The position numbers and the translations under genes are program-made. 64,000 nt of DNA from Siphonodentalium dalli (lineage: Eukaryota > Mollusca > Scaphopoda > Gadilida > Siphonodentaliidae), in contig CP136065.1 of NCBI GenBank assembly GCA_032622095.1, positions 98,957,343 to 99,021,342 of the forward strand. The letters are read 5' to 3'. This document shows, piece by piece, positions 47,401-51,973 of the stretch (its first letter is position 1; each line of letters starts with the position of its first letter). Under the pieces are notes generated by a model. It did not search any database. It worked only from the letters and a program-made list of their open reading frames with translations, and was not told the origin of the DNA.

Positions 47401-49899
47401 GTCCATCTGTATGTTCGGAATTTTCTCCCAGACCCCTATACTGATTTCAACCAAATTTGGAGTGGTGACACGGGGTACCCTGGCGGAGGTTGAAACGGTG
47501 TTATTTTTTTTCAAAATTTTGATTTAAAAAAATTTAATTAAATAAATAAAAGAAAACACACAAATTAAAATAAGCTCACTATGGGCCTATTTCAGAATCG
47601 AAGAAATGTGAATATTTTGGTTCATTATGAACCTATCTGCAGATTAGATGTATGCTCTTTATATGTGTATTTTCACTGTGGCCCGTGCCATCCAACAGAA
47701 TAACTGGTAACTATGGGCTTGGCTTATTTCGGAATTTAAATAAGTCGAATATGAACATGTGTGAATATTGAGGTCCAAATGTGCGTGAAGCGCACACATG
47801 AGCCGCAAGCCCCTAACGCACAAAGTGGCCGCAGATCCCTCCGATGCTGAATAAAGACTCCCGAAGGGAACCTGTTTCAGCTAGTTAACAGTACGTCATA
47901 AACGATAAGGACAATTTAATCGTTACCTAAATTTTTAATAATTGTATATTGTTCAATGAAAATGTTCGAACAAGGCGGAAAATTCCATGTTCACATGAAT
48001 GTAATTGACAATGAACCAGACACTAAATGCCCTCTAAAATCATCTACGTTCAAGCGTCGAATAGTACATTCACAATCTGATACCGTGTGAAATATTAATC
48101 CATGTTGTGCTACATGCATAATCGAATTAAAACATCTTCGTTTTCATTCAATATTCACAGAACACATTCCTATAACACAGCTGTATAACACGTTGATGAT
48201 GTCCTGGGATTATACTTGGTTTAATTGTACTTCGGGGAAGTGAACGAACTTGCTAGTTGGGAGAATTAGTGACAGTTATCATGGCGATGCGATAGTTGAT
48301 TGTTATACATGTATAGCTCTAAACCTCACCTGAGCAAATATTAATCCTTCACTAAATATTATCTAAACCAATATGTGGTATATCAAATTACAATAACATG
48401 TTCCTTTAGTTGAACCAATTTCTGCCGTGTCAACGTAGTATTTCGCTCGAAATTACCCTAAAATACAGTAAATTTCATATGCGAAAAACACTAATTTCAT
48501 ATCCTCTATTTATCTATGCCTCAACTTTCTACAGAAATAATCTAGAATACTTTGGCAAGATATCATCAAACAGTAATCGAAACTACTCTCCAATGTTCAA
48601 AGCATCTGTTTAGAAATAAAATAAATTGGCTCATAGAGTTCTTGGTTACAAATACAATGAATATGCTTAAATATTTGTAATGTTCATAACTACAATACAG
48701 AAACAGAATAGGATTACCCTATCCCTGTTTATATACGACATACATATTCATAGCATCGAATTGTGAGAAGCTGGTCCCGTGTTTCTGCAGAATAGAACAA
48801 TAAAGAGCGTTCTTGTTAGTTTATTTCTGCAGCTTGTTCTCTTGAAACTAAGCACAATACGGGCTTATTTTGTATCATCTCGTTATAAGCCCTTATGGAG
48901 CGTATTTTATAAAAAAAAAAAAATATAAAAAAAATACGCTCTATATGGGCGTAAAATGCGGCGTTCAAACTATGCCCGTAAAAGTGCTTATTTCAATATG
49001 AAACAAGCTCATGTTGGCACTATTAAATCTACTTTTTCATCAAAACGACTTGCCAGATTCACGCTCTTTATAATGTGTTTTCACTGCGGCCCGCTCCATT
49101 CAACGAAATAACGGGTATACACTCAATATGGGCTTATATTTTTTTTTAAGTCAAATATTAACCTATGTGAATATTTACGCCCCATATGAACCTATTTCCA
49201 TGAGGATATGTTTATTTCTGATAAGTAAAAAAAATAATTAATAGGACCAATTAATCAGAAGTGTTGACCTCCCTCTTAAATTGACAATGAATCTGAACAA
49301 CCCACTGAAGTTGTTCACACCACTTTAATGCGATTCTTCGCTGTTTGCCATTGTCGTGTTCATGCTAGCACCATGAATACATTAAATACTTGCATACGCA
49401 CAATATATCTCTCCAACAAAATCATCGAACCCATAGAACGTATCGGATCAGAAGAAAACTATGATCATTTTCTTCGCACAAGAACATTAGAGAGCGTTCC
49501 CATGTTACGCCTTTCATGCATGGCAAGAATAAAAAGCGATGACATCACCAGTGTTCGGACATGTGGAAACAGTTGACAAACATATATGACTTCGGTAAGT
49601 GTTCTCGGAGAATATAAAGTCTATATATATATATCAGTATTTCGTGTATTTATTGACATATTTTGCTGGGCAGAACTTAAAAACAATGAGGGGCATTTTT
49701 GCCAAATTTGAGACACGGCTATTGCGAATGGCTTTAATAAAAATAAAATAAAATATAACTGAAGTATATACATACCGGCTTCGTCTGGATCTCCCATGTG
49801 TTTTCCATAAGCTAATCCACTACTTTCCTTCCGGAGTAACGGTTTCACAAAATCATGCTTTTCCTTACCAAGAACATCGTCACTATCAGTTATATCCAT
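8953..49899 (-). CDS. LRRC74-like leucine-rich repeat protein, eight exons, 3' end not in window
   Basis: Eight exons join in phase: 49776-49899, 36612-36823, 27124-27231, 19172-19265, 16227-16276, 14239-14320, 12044-12129 and 8953-9147. They give 317 residues. The ATG is preceded two codons upstream by an in-frame TGA, which fixes the start. Residues 1-60 are acidic and unordered. Residues 64-113 are the pre-LRR segment typical of the LRRC74 family (IYRRACKMLGIVP, then LGPDGAKALAIALV). From residue 114 there are seven repeats of exactly 28 residues, each starting with Asn and carrying LxLSxNxFGxxG-type cores (ribonuclease-inhibitor-like LRRs); an eighth begins at 310. Repeat 3 is the least canonical (SISAGGNCF). 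All introns have GT/AG ends. The last exon ends at a GT donor at 8952, so the gene continues leftward. The biochemical role of the family is unknown to me; LRRs usually mediate protein binding. The neighbour at 60-63 kb is probably a tandem paralogue. Confidence 0.92.
9237..9378. mobile_element. short TIR element with GGGTGGGTGTCG ends
   Basis: The left end reads GGGGGGTGGGTGTCGAAAAA and the right end TTTTTCCGACACCCCCTCCC, giving a 142-bp element with inverted termini. It belongs to the same family as the copies nested at 3.5-4.0 kb. It lies in intron 7 of the LRR gene, 90 bp upstream of exon 8. Confidence 0.65.
9900..10656. mobile_element. head-to-head tRNA-derived SINE composite with a 16-bp target duplication
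   Basis: The direct repeat GTTATATTTAACTATA stands at both 9,900-9,915 and 10,641-10,656. Between them lies a minus-strand SINE copy (RNA polymerase III B-box GGTTCGGATCC at 10,081-10,091; A-box TGGCCGTGTGGT at 10,139-10,150). It is followed by a 5'-truncated plus-strand copy and then a full plus-strand copy (A-box 10,528-10,539, B-box GGTTCGTATCC at 10,587-10,597). The box spacing of about 59 bp suggests a class II (Leu/Ser-like) tRNA head. The tail shared by the copies includes TCTCAAAAATCAAATTTG and GCATGTTCTAAGAGCAATGC. The short open frames here are by-products of the SINE. It lies in intron 7 of the LRR gene. Confidence 0.85.
10690..10873. repeat. two-copy tandem repeat of about 90 bp
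   Basis: Two copies run head to tail, each containing GGTAACC(T/G)CATATCAGCA, then GAGACCGACTGTCCAAGGC, then ATTAGGTTAACCA. GCTGATATCAGC palindromes sit at the junctions. The second copy has a small insertion. Confidence 0.75.
10995..11095. repeat. about 29-bp tandem repeat, three copies
   Basis: Three successive units contain GTCGTAAAA followed by a CATATTACTCG- or GATATTACTCG-like half and a GTGATGTC joint. It is short and imperfect. No function is implied. Confidence 0.65.
11288..11786. mobile_element. TTAA-flanked MITE, TIR CCCTTTCAGTGCCAGG
   Basis: TTAA at 11,288-11,291 is followed by CCCTTTCAGTGCCAGG. The right end reads CCTGGCACTGAAAGGG followed by TTAA at 11,783-11,786. TTAA target duplication with CCC-starting termini is the piggyBac pattern. 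Inside, at 11,340-11,414, is the recurrent palindrome (CCAATGCATTCTCTTATATA ... TATAAGAGAATGCATTGG). There is no transposase, so it is nonautonomous. It lies in intron 7 of the LRR gene. Confidence 0.8.
12044..12129 (-). CDS. LRR gene exon 7
   Basis: This 86-bp exon completes a split Ala codon and adds 28 codons (residues 224-252). It is bounded by CTTGCAG and GTAAGT. It encodes most of LRR 5, with core LDLSWNHL at 232-239. It was too short to stand out as an open frame and was found by matching phase and the 28-residue period. Confidence 0.9.
12140..13580. other. intron 6 DNA and exon 7 flank, no element recognised
   Basis: This holds a poly-C run near 12,828-12,840 and otherwise AT-rich DNA. 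A 71-residue minus frame at 12,938-13,153 has no recognised family. It may be more of the decayed Penelope-like element to its right, but the residues do not show it. Confidence 0.35.
13585..13960 (-). pseudogene. GIY-YIG endonuclease fossil of a Penelope-like element
   Basis: One minus-strand frame reads a cysteine cluster (PCHTPRCKTC), a linker, then SSGLVYLIMCAKC, which fits the GIY side of the nuclease. It continues with LHPRITGHRQNIKN, then LPVTKHFN and KKDIRVCVI. This order (CxxxxCxxC, VYLI-x-C-x-x-C, R-x-x-x-H, P-V-x-x-H-F) is the usual layout of the GIY-YIG domain at the C-terminus of Penelope-like retroelements. Two in-frame stops (after SFN and after KHFN) and an apparent loss of the YIG part show it is dead. 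It lies in intron 6 of the LRR gene, sense to it. The matching reverse transcriptase was not found. Confidence 0.75.
14239..14320 (-). CDS. LRR gene exon 6
   Basis: This 82-bp exon encodes residues 197-223 plus one base, bounded by CTTTCAG and GGTGAG. It encodes LRR 4 (core ISLSHNEFGEQGG at 203-215). It starts in phase 0 exactly at a repeat boundary and ends in phase 1. Confidence 0.92.
14430..14556. repeat. (TA)n and (CT)n microsatellite
   Basis: An AT dinucleotide run of about 40 bp is followed by imperfect CT/CTCC repeats. It lies in intron 5 close to exon 6. The open frame across it is an artefact. Confidence 0.9.
14795..15032. mobile_element. TTAA-flanked MITE, TIR AGGGGTACTGTACACTAA
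   Basis: TTAA (14,795-14,798) is followed by AGGGGTACTGTACACTAA. The right end reads TTAGTGTACAGTCCCTCT followed by TTAA (15,029-15,032). The arms continue as CCGGCCATG and CATGG-like pairs towards the middle. At about 230 bp it is a piggyBac-type MITE. It lies in intron 5 of the LRR gene. Confidence 0.75.
15418..15996. mobile_element. dispersed repeat with CCCCGCGGGG ends and internal tandem copies
   Basis: It begins TATCCCCCGCGGGGGGTATA and then GTCTGTCCGTCTGTCTGTCC. Two and a half copies of an about 150-bp block follow (ATGAGTTCACCTGACCA, GCAAGCCAGGTCCGG, GGAGTTATTGGACTTTGTTT). It finishes near CGGCGGGGGATATCGCCG. The complementary GC-rich ends suggest a nonautonomous element. No coding content was seen. 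It lies in intron 5. Confidence 0.65.
16227..16276 (-). CDS. LRR gene exon 5 (50-bp microexon)
   Basis: This 50-bp exon completes a split Gly codon and adds 16 codons (residues 180-196, ending ADVME). It is bounded by GTTCCAG and GTAAGA. It carries the second half of LRR 3. The phases 1 in and 0 out fit exons 4 and 6 exactly, and with them restore a 28-residue repeat, which is strong evidence despite the size. Confidence 0.88.
16861..17147. mobile_element. CAGTGGCGG-ended MITE
   Basis: It runs from CAGTGGCGGGGTC to GGCTCCGCCACTG at the centre of the foldback element. Short imperfect TIRs of this type mark nonautonomous DNA elements in many animals. The family was not assigned. Confidence 0.6.
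17303..17494. mobile_element. second CAGTGGCGG-ended MITE
   Basis: It runs from CAGTGGCGGCCCAGGATTCC to CCTTGGCTTCGCCACTG, with internal GGGGGCAGT motifs. It is a relative of the copy at 16,861-17,147. Confidence 0.6.
17900..18840. other. intron 4 DNA, nothing recognised
   Basis: No family match was found. An 87-residue minus frame (18,070-18,333) shows no recognised motif. Several GCGCCAA motifs occur near 18,680-18,770 without a clear repeat unit. Confidence 0.35.
18844..18970. mobile_element. rearranged copy of the palindrome MITE
   Basis: GTAGTCTATCATAGGGCGCC at the left pairs with GGCTCCCTATGATAGACTAC at the right. Inside is the right half of the recurrent palindrome (ATATATAAGAGAATGCAGTGG) and a spacer like those at 7.1 and 58.7 kb. 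Confidence 0.6.
19076..19130. repeat. fragment of the CTTTCATGACGGGAGC repeat
   Basis: Minus-strand reading gives CTTTCATGACGGGAGCTGC and later GCATTAAAGATCCTATG. This matches plus-strand copies near 28,240 and 58,498 and is probably one end of another TTAA-type element. Confidence 0.55.
19172..19265 (-). CDS. LRR gene exon 4
   Basis: This 94-bp exon encodes residues 149-179 plus one base, bounded by TTTTCAG and GGTAAG. It starts right after the Leu of the first half-repeat and encodes the rest of LRR 2 (DISHNRIGSMGAKLL at 149-163) and the first part of LRR 3. Confidence 0.9.
19690..20740. repeat. degenerate dispersed repeats with GACCGATCCGACT and GCGTGTTGTGTGA units
   Basis: GACCGATCCGACT occurs twice (19,710-19,800) with CATAGGCATGTTTCTGGAC between. 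A GTCGGATCGAGCTCAAA / CCGATTGAGCTCAAACTTGC pair occurs at 20,090 and 20,660. Three loose copies of CGTGTTGTGTGATT near GGAACGGGTACTG lie at 20,390-20,590. It looks like an old composite repeat in intron 3. The long open frames on both strands are not supported as coding. Confidence 0.5.
21190..21790. repeat. tandem repeat of about 170 bp with GATGGCTGCTGGC motif
   Basis: Successive units contain AAGATGGCTGCTGGCGACCA, then CATCTAGTGGTCACC, then a TTTGGTGACTATCAGATGAG-like stretch, with later units at 21,430 and 21,640. A single related piece lies at 3,725 (AAGATGGCCGCTGGCAGCCA). The 127-residue plus frame here is periodic with the repeat and is not accepted as a gene. Confidence 0.6.
21900..25180. 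other. intron 3 DNA, no gene or family recognised
   Basis: This is AT-rich intron. The only structure noticed is two patches rich in TACCG/GGTACCG words at 22,160-22,240 and 23,205-23,300. No exon-like segment with a 28-residue LRR period was seen, which fits the exon 3 to exon 4 join being complete. Confidence 0.4.
25188..25375 (-). pseudogene. C-terminal fossil of a LINE reverse transcriptase ORF
   Basis: On the minus strand, YQHSFFQSMIP is followed, after a one-base frame change, by HWNKLDEEIVKSGS, then YQEFMAAI and a basic tail to a TAA stop at 25,188-25,190. The pattern (SFF-P-x-x-I-x-x-W-N-x-L followed by a short acidic helix) is the usual C-terminal end of ORF2 proteins of jockey/CR1-like LINEs. 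Only this tail is seen. It is inside intron 3, sense to the host gene. Confidence 0.7.
25385..25515. repeat. short direct and inverted CATTTGGCCAAATG repeats
   Basis: CCAAATGACT or its complement AGTCATTTGG recurs at least five times, partly as the palindrome CATTTGGCCAAATG. It is local simple structure next to the LINE fossil and may be its 3' tail repeats. Confidence 0.6.
26212..26374. repeat. near-perfect 163-bp hairpin (70-bp arms, one mismatch)
   Basis: Left arm 26,212-26,281 and right arm 26,305-26,374 are complementary at 69 of 70 positions. The loop itself folds: GTAAAACCC, TTC, GGGTTTTAC (26,284-26,304). Only two bases between the arm and the inner stem stay unpaired. It lies in intron 3 of the LRR gene. 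In the gene's sense (minus) transcript the one mismatch becomes a G-U pair. It could be a very young MITE or an RNA hairpin locus. Confidence 0.9.
26675..26967 (-). pseudogene. GIN-type integrase fossil (KRBA2/Ginger-like), internally deleted
   Basis: On the minus strand, VELFNDCQRKRPRPAT matches the zinc-binding end that precedes the integrase core (C-x-KKR-x-RPAT). It is followed at once by IISKLKQL and EIVILHGN, then after a one-base shift by NPQWQGSVERATYDIEDLL, GAWMSE, and IKQSPYVTLFGVEA, ending in TGA. The QGSVER-x-x-x-DIE and SPY-x-x-LFG motifs belong to the C-terminal part of the GIN integrase core, found in Ginger/Gypsy-related elements and KRBA2-like proteins. The catalytic middle (first Asp residues) is missing between RPAT and IISKL. 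It is a broken relic in intron 3, 160 bp from exon 3. Confidence 0.78.
27124..27231 (-). CDS. LRR gene exon 3
   Basis: This 108-bp, phase 0/0 exon encodes residues 113-148, bounded by CATTTCAG and GGTGAG. It encodes LRR 1 (114-141) and the first seven residues of LRR 2, ending in ITEL. The first repeat is unusual in having Cys-Gly (LCGNQI) where later ones have Ser-x-Asn. Confidence 0.9.
27803..27912. repeat. 55-bp tandem duplication
   Basis: Two nearly identical head-to-tail units contain TTATGGGCACGTACTAACTG and TAACCGCGAGGTCCTAATCG (GACGTCC in the second). They differ at only about three positions, so the duplication is recent. It lies in intron 2. Confidence 0.85.
28235..28375. mobile_element. 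truncated TTAA-type element with a half palindrome
   Basis: TTAA is followed by TCCCTTTCATGGTGGGAG and GGTGCAGCATTACAGATC, then GGGAGCCTCGCATATATAAA and GAATGCAT, the right half of the recurrent palindrome. It is related to sequence at 58,495-58,550. Confidence 0.6.
29135..29460. repeat. dispersed repeat, about 320 bp, copy 1
   Basis: It starts AAAGGCACGGATGGCGTTTG (like the MITE termini at 36,086 and 61,611) and runs through AATTTAGAAATAAAAGTTA, GTGCGATAAGCATAACACTC and GAGAGTGATTCACGGTCACC. A second copy lies at 50,847-51,120 in the same orientation. The minus-strand reading is open in both copies for about 40 residues with mostly conservative changes, but no known protein was recognised. 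Confidence 0.65.
30450..30665. repeat. cluster of TTAGTCA/TGACTAA words
   Basis: About eleven copies of TTAGTCA or its complement lie in about 200 bp, often facing each other around an AAAA or GTT spacer (TTAGTCAAAATGACTAA). The 130-residue plus frame upstream (30,085-30,477) runs into the cluster and has no recognised domain. It lies in intron 2. Confidence 0.75.
30680..32980. other. intron 2 DNA, nothing recognised
   Basis: No gene or repeat family was recognised. A 17-bp direct duplication (CGAGTTCGATGAAAG) lies near 32,158-32,195. Confidence 0.4.
32990..33500. mobile_element. foldback element built on a CCTGATATATCAGG palindrome array
   Basis: At the core (33,085-33,362) about 13 copies of the 14-bp palindrome CCTGATATATCAGG or a near variant stand 20-27 bp apart, many joined by TTACGTAT. 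The core is enclosed by inverted flanks: GGCGGCCTGGAACCGCCA ... CTTCAGTTAGTATCC on the left and GGATACTAATTGAAGAGG ... TTCCAGGCCGCC on the right. Weaker outer symmetry (GTTACGTCAC both ways, then AAACTGG/CCAGTTT) reaches about 32,990 and 33,480. It has no coding content and lies in intron 2. Confidence 0.8.
33660..34025. repeat. degenerate GGTATTCGGGATTCA words
   Basis: Six loose copies of a 15-bp word (GGTACGCGGGATTCA, GGTACTCGGGATTTA, GGTATTCAGGACTCA and others) are spread over about 360 bp. They are too diverged to define a unit length. Confidence 0.4.
34050..35470. other. intron 2 DNA, nothing recognised
   Basis: AT-rich. No gene, repeat or RNA structure was recognised. Confidence 0.4.
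35480..36030. repeat. dispersed 'AATATGAACCTATTTG' repeat, two copies
   Basis: Two related blocks (35,500-35,640 and 35,890-36,030) share AACTATGGG, GGAATCAAATAAGTC, AATATGAACCTATTTG and CGAGGATATGTTGT. Further copies lie at 47,575-47,780, 49,060-49,215 and 57,855-57,995. This is an interspersed family of about 150-200 bp. Confidence 0.65.
36082..36591. mobile_element. TTAA-flanked MITE, TIR AGGCACGGGCGGCG
   Basis: TTAA (36,082-36,085) is followed by AGGCACGGGCGGCGTTTGTTG-like sequence. The right end reads CCAACGCCGCCCGTATAT followed by TTAA (36,588-36,591). It is 502 bp long and related to 61,611-62,104. It ends 20 bp from the splice donor of LRR exon 2. Confidence 0.75.
36612..36823 (-). 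CDS. LRR gene exon 2
   Basis: This 212-bp exon completes a split Asp and adds residues 43-112. It is bounded by TTTTCAG and GTAAGT. It starts with an acidic run (SDFDIDDIDELFWEDE), then carries the family-diagnostic IYRRACKMLGIVPSKAIFRQ and LGPDGAKALAIALV segments that precede the LRRs. This exon is the main reason for the LRRC74 assignment. Confidence 0.93.
36830..39100. other. intron 1 DNA, nothing recognised
   Basis: No exon or repeat family was recognised. The short open frames at 37,280-37,790 on both strands have no motif. Confidence 0.4.
39131..39290. mobile_element. hairpin element, about 65-bp arms
   Basis: CAGTTTATAGCGCAATTTAC on the left pairs with GTAAATTTCGCTATAAACTG on the right. 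The arms continue through CAGTAAATTAGGTCTG and CAGACCTAATTTACTTG. The loop is short (GGACCGAGCCTTTGACGACG-like). It lies in intron 1. Confidence 0.75.
39724..39870. repeat. two-copy tandem duplication, about 75 bp
   Basis: Both units read ATGAATAACAATACACA, then a CATGGACTGCTTT-like stretch, then GTAAAATATGGCA(C/T)GC. Divergence is moderate. Confidence 0.75.
40821..46725. mobile_element. 5.9-kb giant foldback element
   Basis: The left arm starts CAGTAGTACAGCGGCCAAAC and the right arm ends GGCCGCTGCACTACAGTG. The arms stay aligned for about 900 bp: GTAGAACAAGTTAAAAC, AAAAATAACGGAATTGGTGG, GATATGCAAGAAGTGTTGG, ATTTGGAGCCGAAACATTTA and CCAAACACGTTTTTGG appear in order on the left and in reverse complement on the right. 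The right arm carries a second tandem copy of the unit (45,240-45,860), and the left arm a partial one (41,700-41,980). The centre is the 190-bp array listed separately. No transposase-like frame was found, so it is nonautonomous or dead. It fills nearly half of LRR intron 1. A target duplication was not identified. Confidence 0.82.
42040..44530. repeat. about 190-bp tandem array inside the giant foldback
   Basis: About fourteen units begin with variants of GAACACACCATGAACTGAA at roughly 42,045, 42,238, 42,441, 42,649, 42,840, 43,042, 43,193, 43,378, 43,580, 43,748, 43,928, 44,115, 44,310 and 44,490 (spacing 150-208 bp). Each unit then has a GGACAAATGG-like stretch, GGATGGGTTGGTTCCCGAAA, GGCACTTTACAAAAAGCGGC and GGCGAATTTT. 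The copies are strongly diverged, so the array is old. Confidence 0.8.
46854..46934. repeat. 81-bp hairpin
   Basis: TATCGCGACTCTGCTCGTTT on the left pairs with AAACGAGTCGAGTCGCGATA on the right, with CGTG/CACG and CCTATATAGG-like inner pairing. It lies about 130 bp from the end of the giant foldback. Confidence 0.8.
47100..47270. repeat. about 100-bp tandem duplication
   Basis: ATTTTCAAGAACATATTATT and the following stretch (CCGGTGACTTTAAGTTTACA against GTGCCGTTAACTTTACA) occur twice in direct order. Confidence 0.6.
47280..49770. other. intron 1 DNA with dispersed repeat copies
   Basis: This contains two copies of the AATATGAACCTATTTG family (47,575-47,780 and 49,060-49,215) and an A/T-rich inverted patch around 48,895-48,950. 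Nothing else was recognised. Confidence 0.45.
49776..49899 (-). CDS. LRR gene exon 1 (start codon exon)
   Basis: It encodes residues 1-41 plus one base, starting MDITDSDDVLG and ending at GGTATG. An in-frame TGA two codons before the ATG excludes a longer N-terminus within this exon. The G left over pairs with AC of exon 2 to give Asp. No TATA box was recognised upstream. Confidence 0.82.
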
Positions 49900-50846
49900 G
49901 TTTCACGAAATCACACCCATATCTTCGATATAATTTATTACATAAGGAACAGAAGATTGGAATTATACAACATGTTCTGTATTCCGCCAAAACGCGAATG
50001 AGGGCGGTGCGTTGCCGTATAAAGGCATATCAACCGCTGACATCCCTGATTGTCATGAGCGTGATCGATGCCACAGATGCATTGTTATTCTTATAAAACC
50101 ATGCACCACACATCGATAACGTAAAGAACTGCTGGGACCTAAAAGCAGACAATAGTCGCGCTAGGTACGGTACTCGAAATCAGCTCCGCTCAAAGGTCGA
50201 ATAACCCACGACATTGATTTCGCATCTCTATCTGTCAATAAGTTGCCATCAACGAAAATGGAACGAGGCTACTAATGGACTATACGGTACCCGGGTTTTG
50301 TTGGTTTTGTTTGGCCCTACACCGGTAATCAATCTCTGAGAGGCAAACACACTCTATATACAGAATTAACATCGACTGCTGTTTATTGTAATAACGTATA
50401 AGAAACATGACACAAAGCTTAGGGTGCATAAGTTGTCATCAGTGCGGGTTCAGTTCAGAAGTCAGTCATGCACGCATCACGTGTTCAGTTAAAGGTAGCA
50501 TATCCGATTAGATCCAAAAATTCGTCAGAAATCCCTGTCAATTTCATTAGCATTTCCCGCTTACTACATACATAAGAAAATGAAAACAAATATTTCCAAT
50601 CACGCGTCGACCATTCGTAGCACACAAGAATCGCGACAATGCACATAAGCATACACAGATAATACCTCAAAATAGGAGTAGGCGTATGTAACTGAAAACG
50701 CTCTTCATTTGTTACCGGCTTCATGCAGTACAATCATGAACGCTTTTTATCATAGGTGATTAATTAAAAAATCTCACTCGACGAAAAGTCGAAACGAGCT
50801 AAATCTTTTTGAAAGTCTCTATCTGACAAGAAAATAGTCCTTTTAA

Positions 50847-51245
50847 AGGCCCGGATTGCATTGGTTGTATGTTATAATTTAGAAATAACAGTTAGCAAAT
50901 TATGAACAAATCCTCAAGAATATACTGATAGTATAGTATAATGAAAGTATAGATGTGATATTTTCCTCAAAAGAGTGAGCGATAAGCAAAACACTCAACA
51001 CCGTGAAGATATTTCTAGGAGAGTGACTCACGGTGACCCATTCAACACATAAATATTGATTGGCGAGCGCAATACCAGTATCTTGTAAATAACTTGGTGG
51101 AAATTTCAACAAAATATCATTGGTTGTTCTCCCCGGTGTTGAGTGGGCTTATCCCATATTGTGTGCACACTGTACTGTAACAAGGCTTTTGTTTGCATAC
51201 ACGTAACACAGCGTCCAAAACTTACAATAACATACTATATTTATG
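50847..51245. repeat. dispersed repeat, copy 2 (relative of 29,135-29,460)
   Basis: It shares AATTTAGAAATAACAGTTA, GAGTGAGCGATAAGCAAAAC and GGAGAGTGACTCACGGTGAC with the copy at 29 kb. Its right part (TTTATGATCGGTATAAGAAC) recurs at 53,575. Confidence 0.6.
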
Positions 51246-51259
51246 ATCGGTATAAGAAC

Positions 51260-51640
51260 AAAATATGTATATATTTTGTACCCCGAAAAAATTTCGGGGG
51301 ACTATTAAAATAGCCGGTGTCCGTCCGTCCGTCCGTCTAGCCGTCCGTTCGTGCGTGCGTCCGGAAATGGTTTTCAGATGATAACTTTAGTTTCGGTTAT
51401 TAGATCAAAAACAAATTGCATAGGTGAATTTATCAGACCAAAATACAGTTCAAGTTCGAATATGGTTACGATCCACCCATTTTTGTCTTGTTCTGAAATT
51501 TAGTATCGGATTTAGGGTCCTTGTTATTTTTTCTTCAGAAAAGCTAATTCCACCAATGAAGCCACTTTTTCGGGGGACACTGTGGCCGGACGGCCTTTTA
51601 TTTAATATTCGCGCTAACGGGTGTATTCAGAACTGAAAAA
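51260..51640 (+). repeat. dispersed GTCCGTCC-headed repeat, copy 2
   Basis: It begins CCCCGAAAAAATTTCGGGGG, then GTCCGTCCGTCCGTC, GGAAATGGTTTTCAGATGAT and AACTTTAGTTTCGGTTATTA. It is the plus-strand counterpart of the repeat at 1-290. Confidence 0.7.
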
Positions 51641-51973
51641 ATAATATAAACGTCTAAAGAGCGTTTTTTTTATATACTACAGTATATTCTTATTTATATG
51701 GGTTTTACCCATGTATGTCCTGTTTCGCCAGCATTTATAGAGAGAATACAGTGGGGTATGTCATGCCTTTACTTGGAATTAACAAGGGTATGTCTTTTTA
51801 CATGGGTGTACATTACTTTTATCAGAGTATATGGCCTCACATAATTCATACACTGCCCCGATTTGATTGAGCACAGTCAAAATATAGTTAAATAACATTA
51901 TGATTATGGCAATCAATTAAACAGTTAAGGTGGATATCATTATATTACAAGTAAACGACCATTTTGGAATCAT

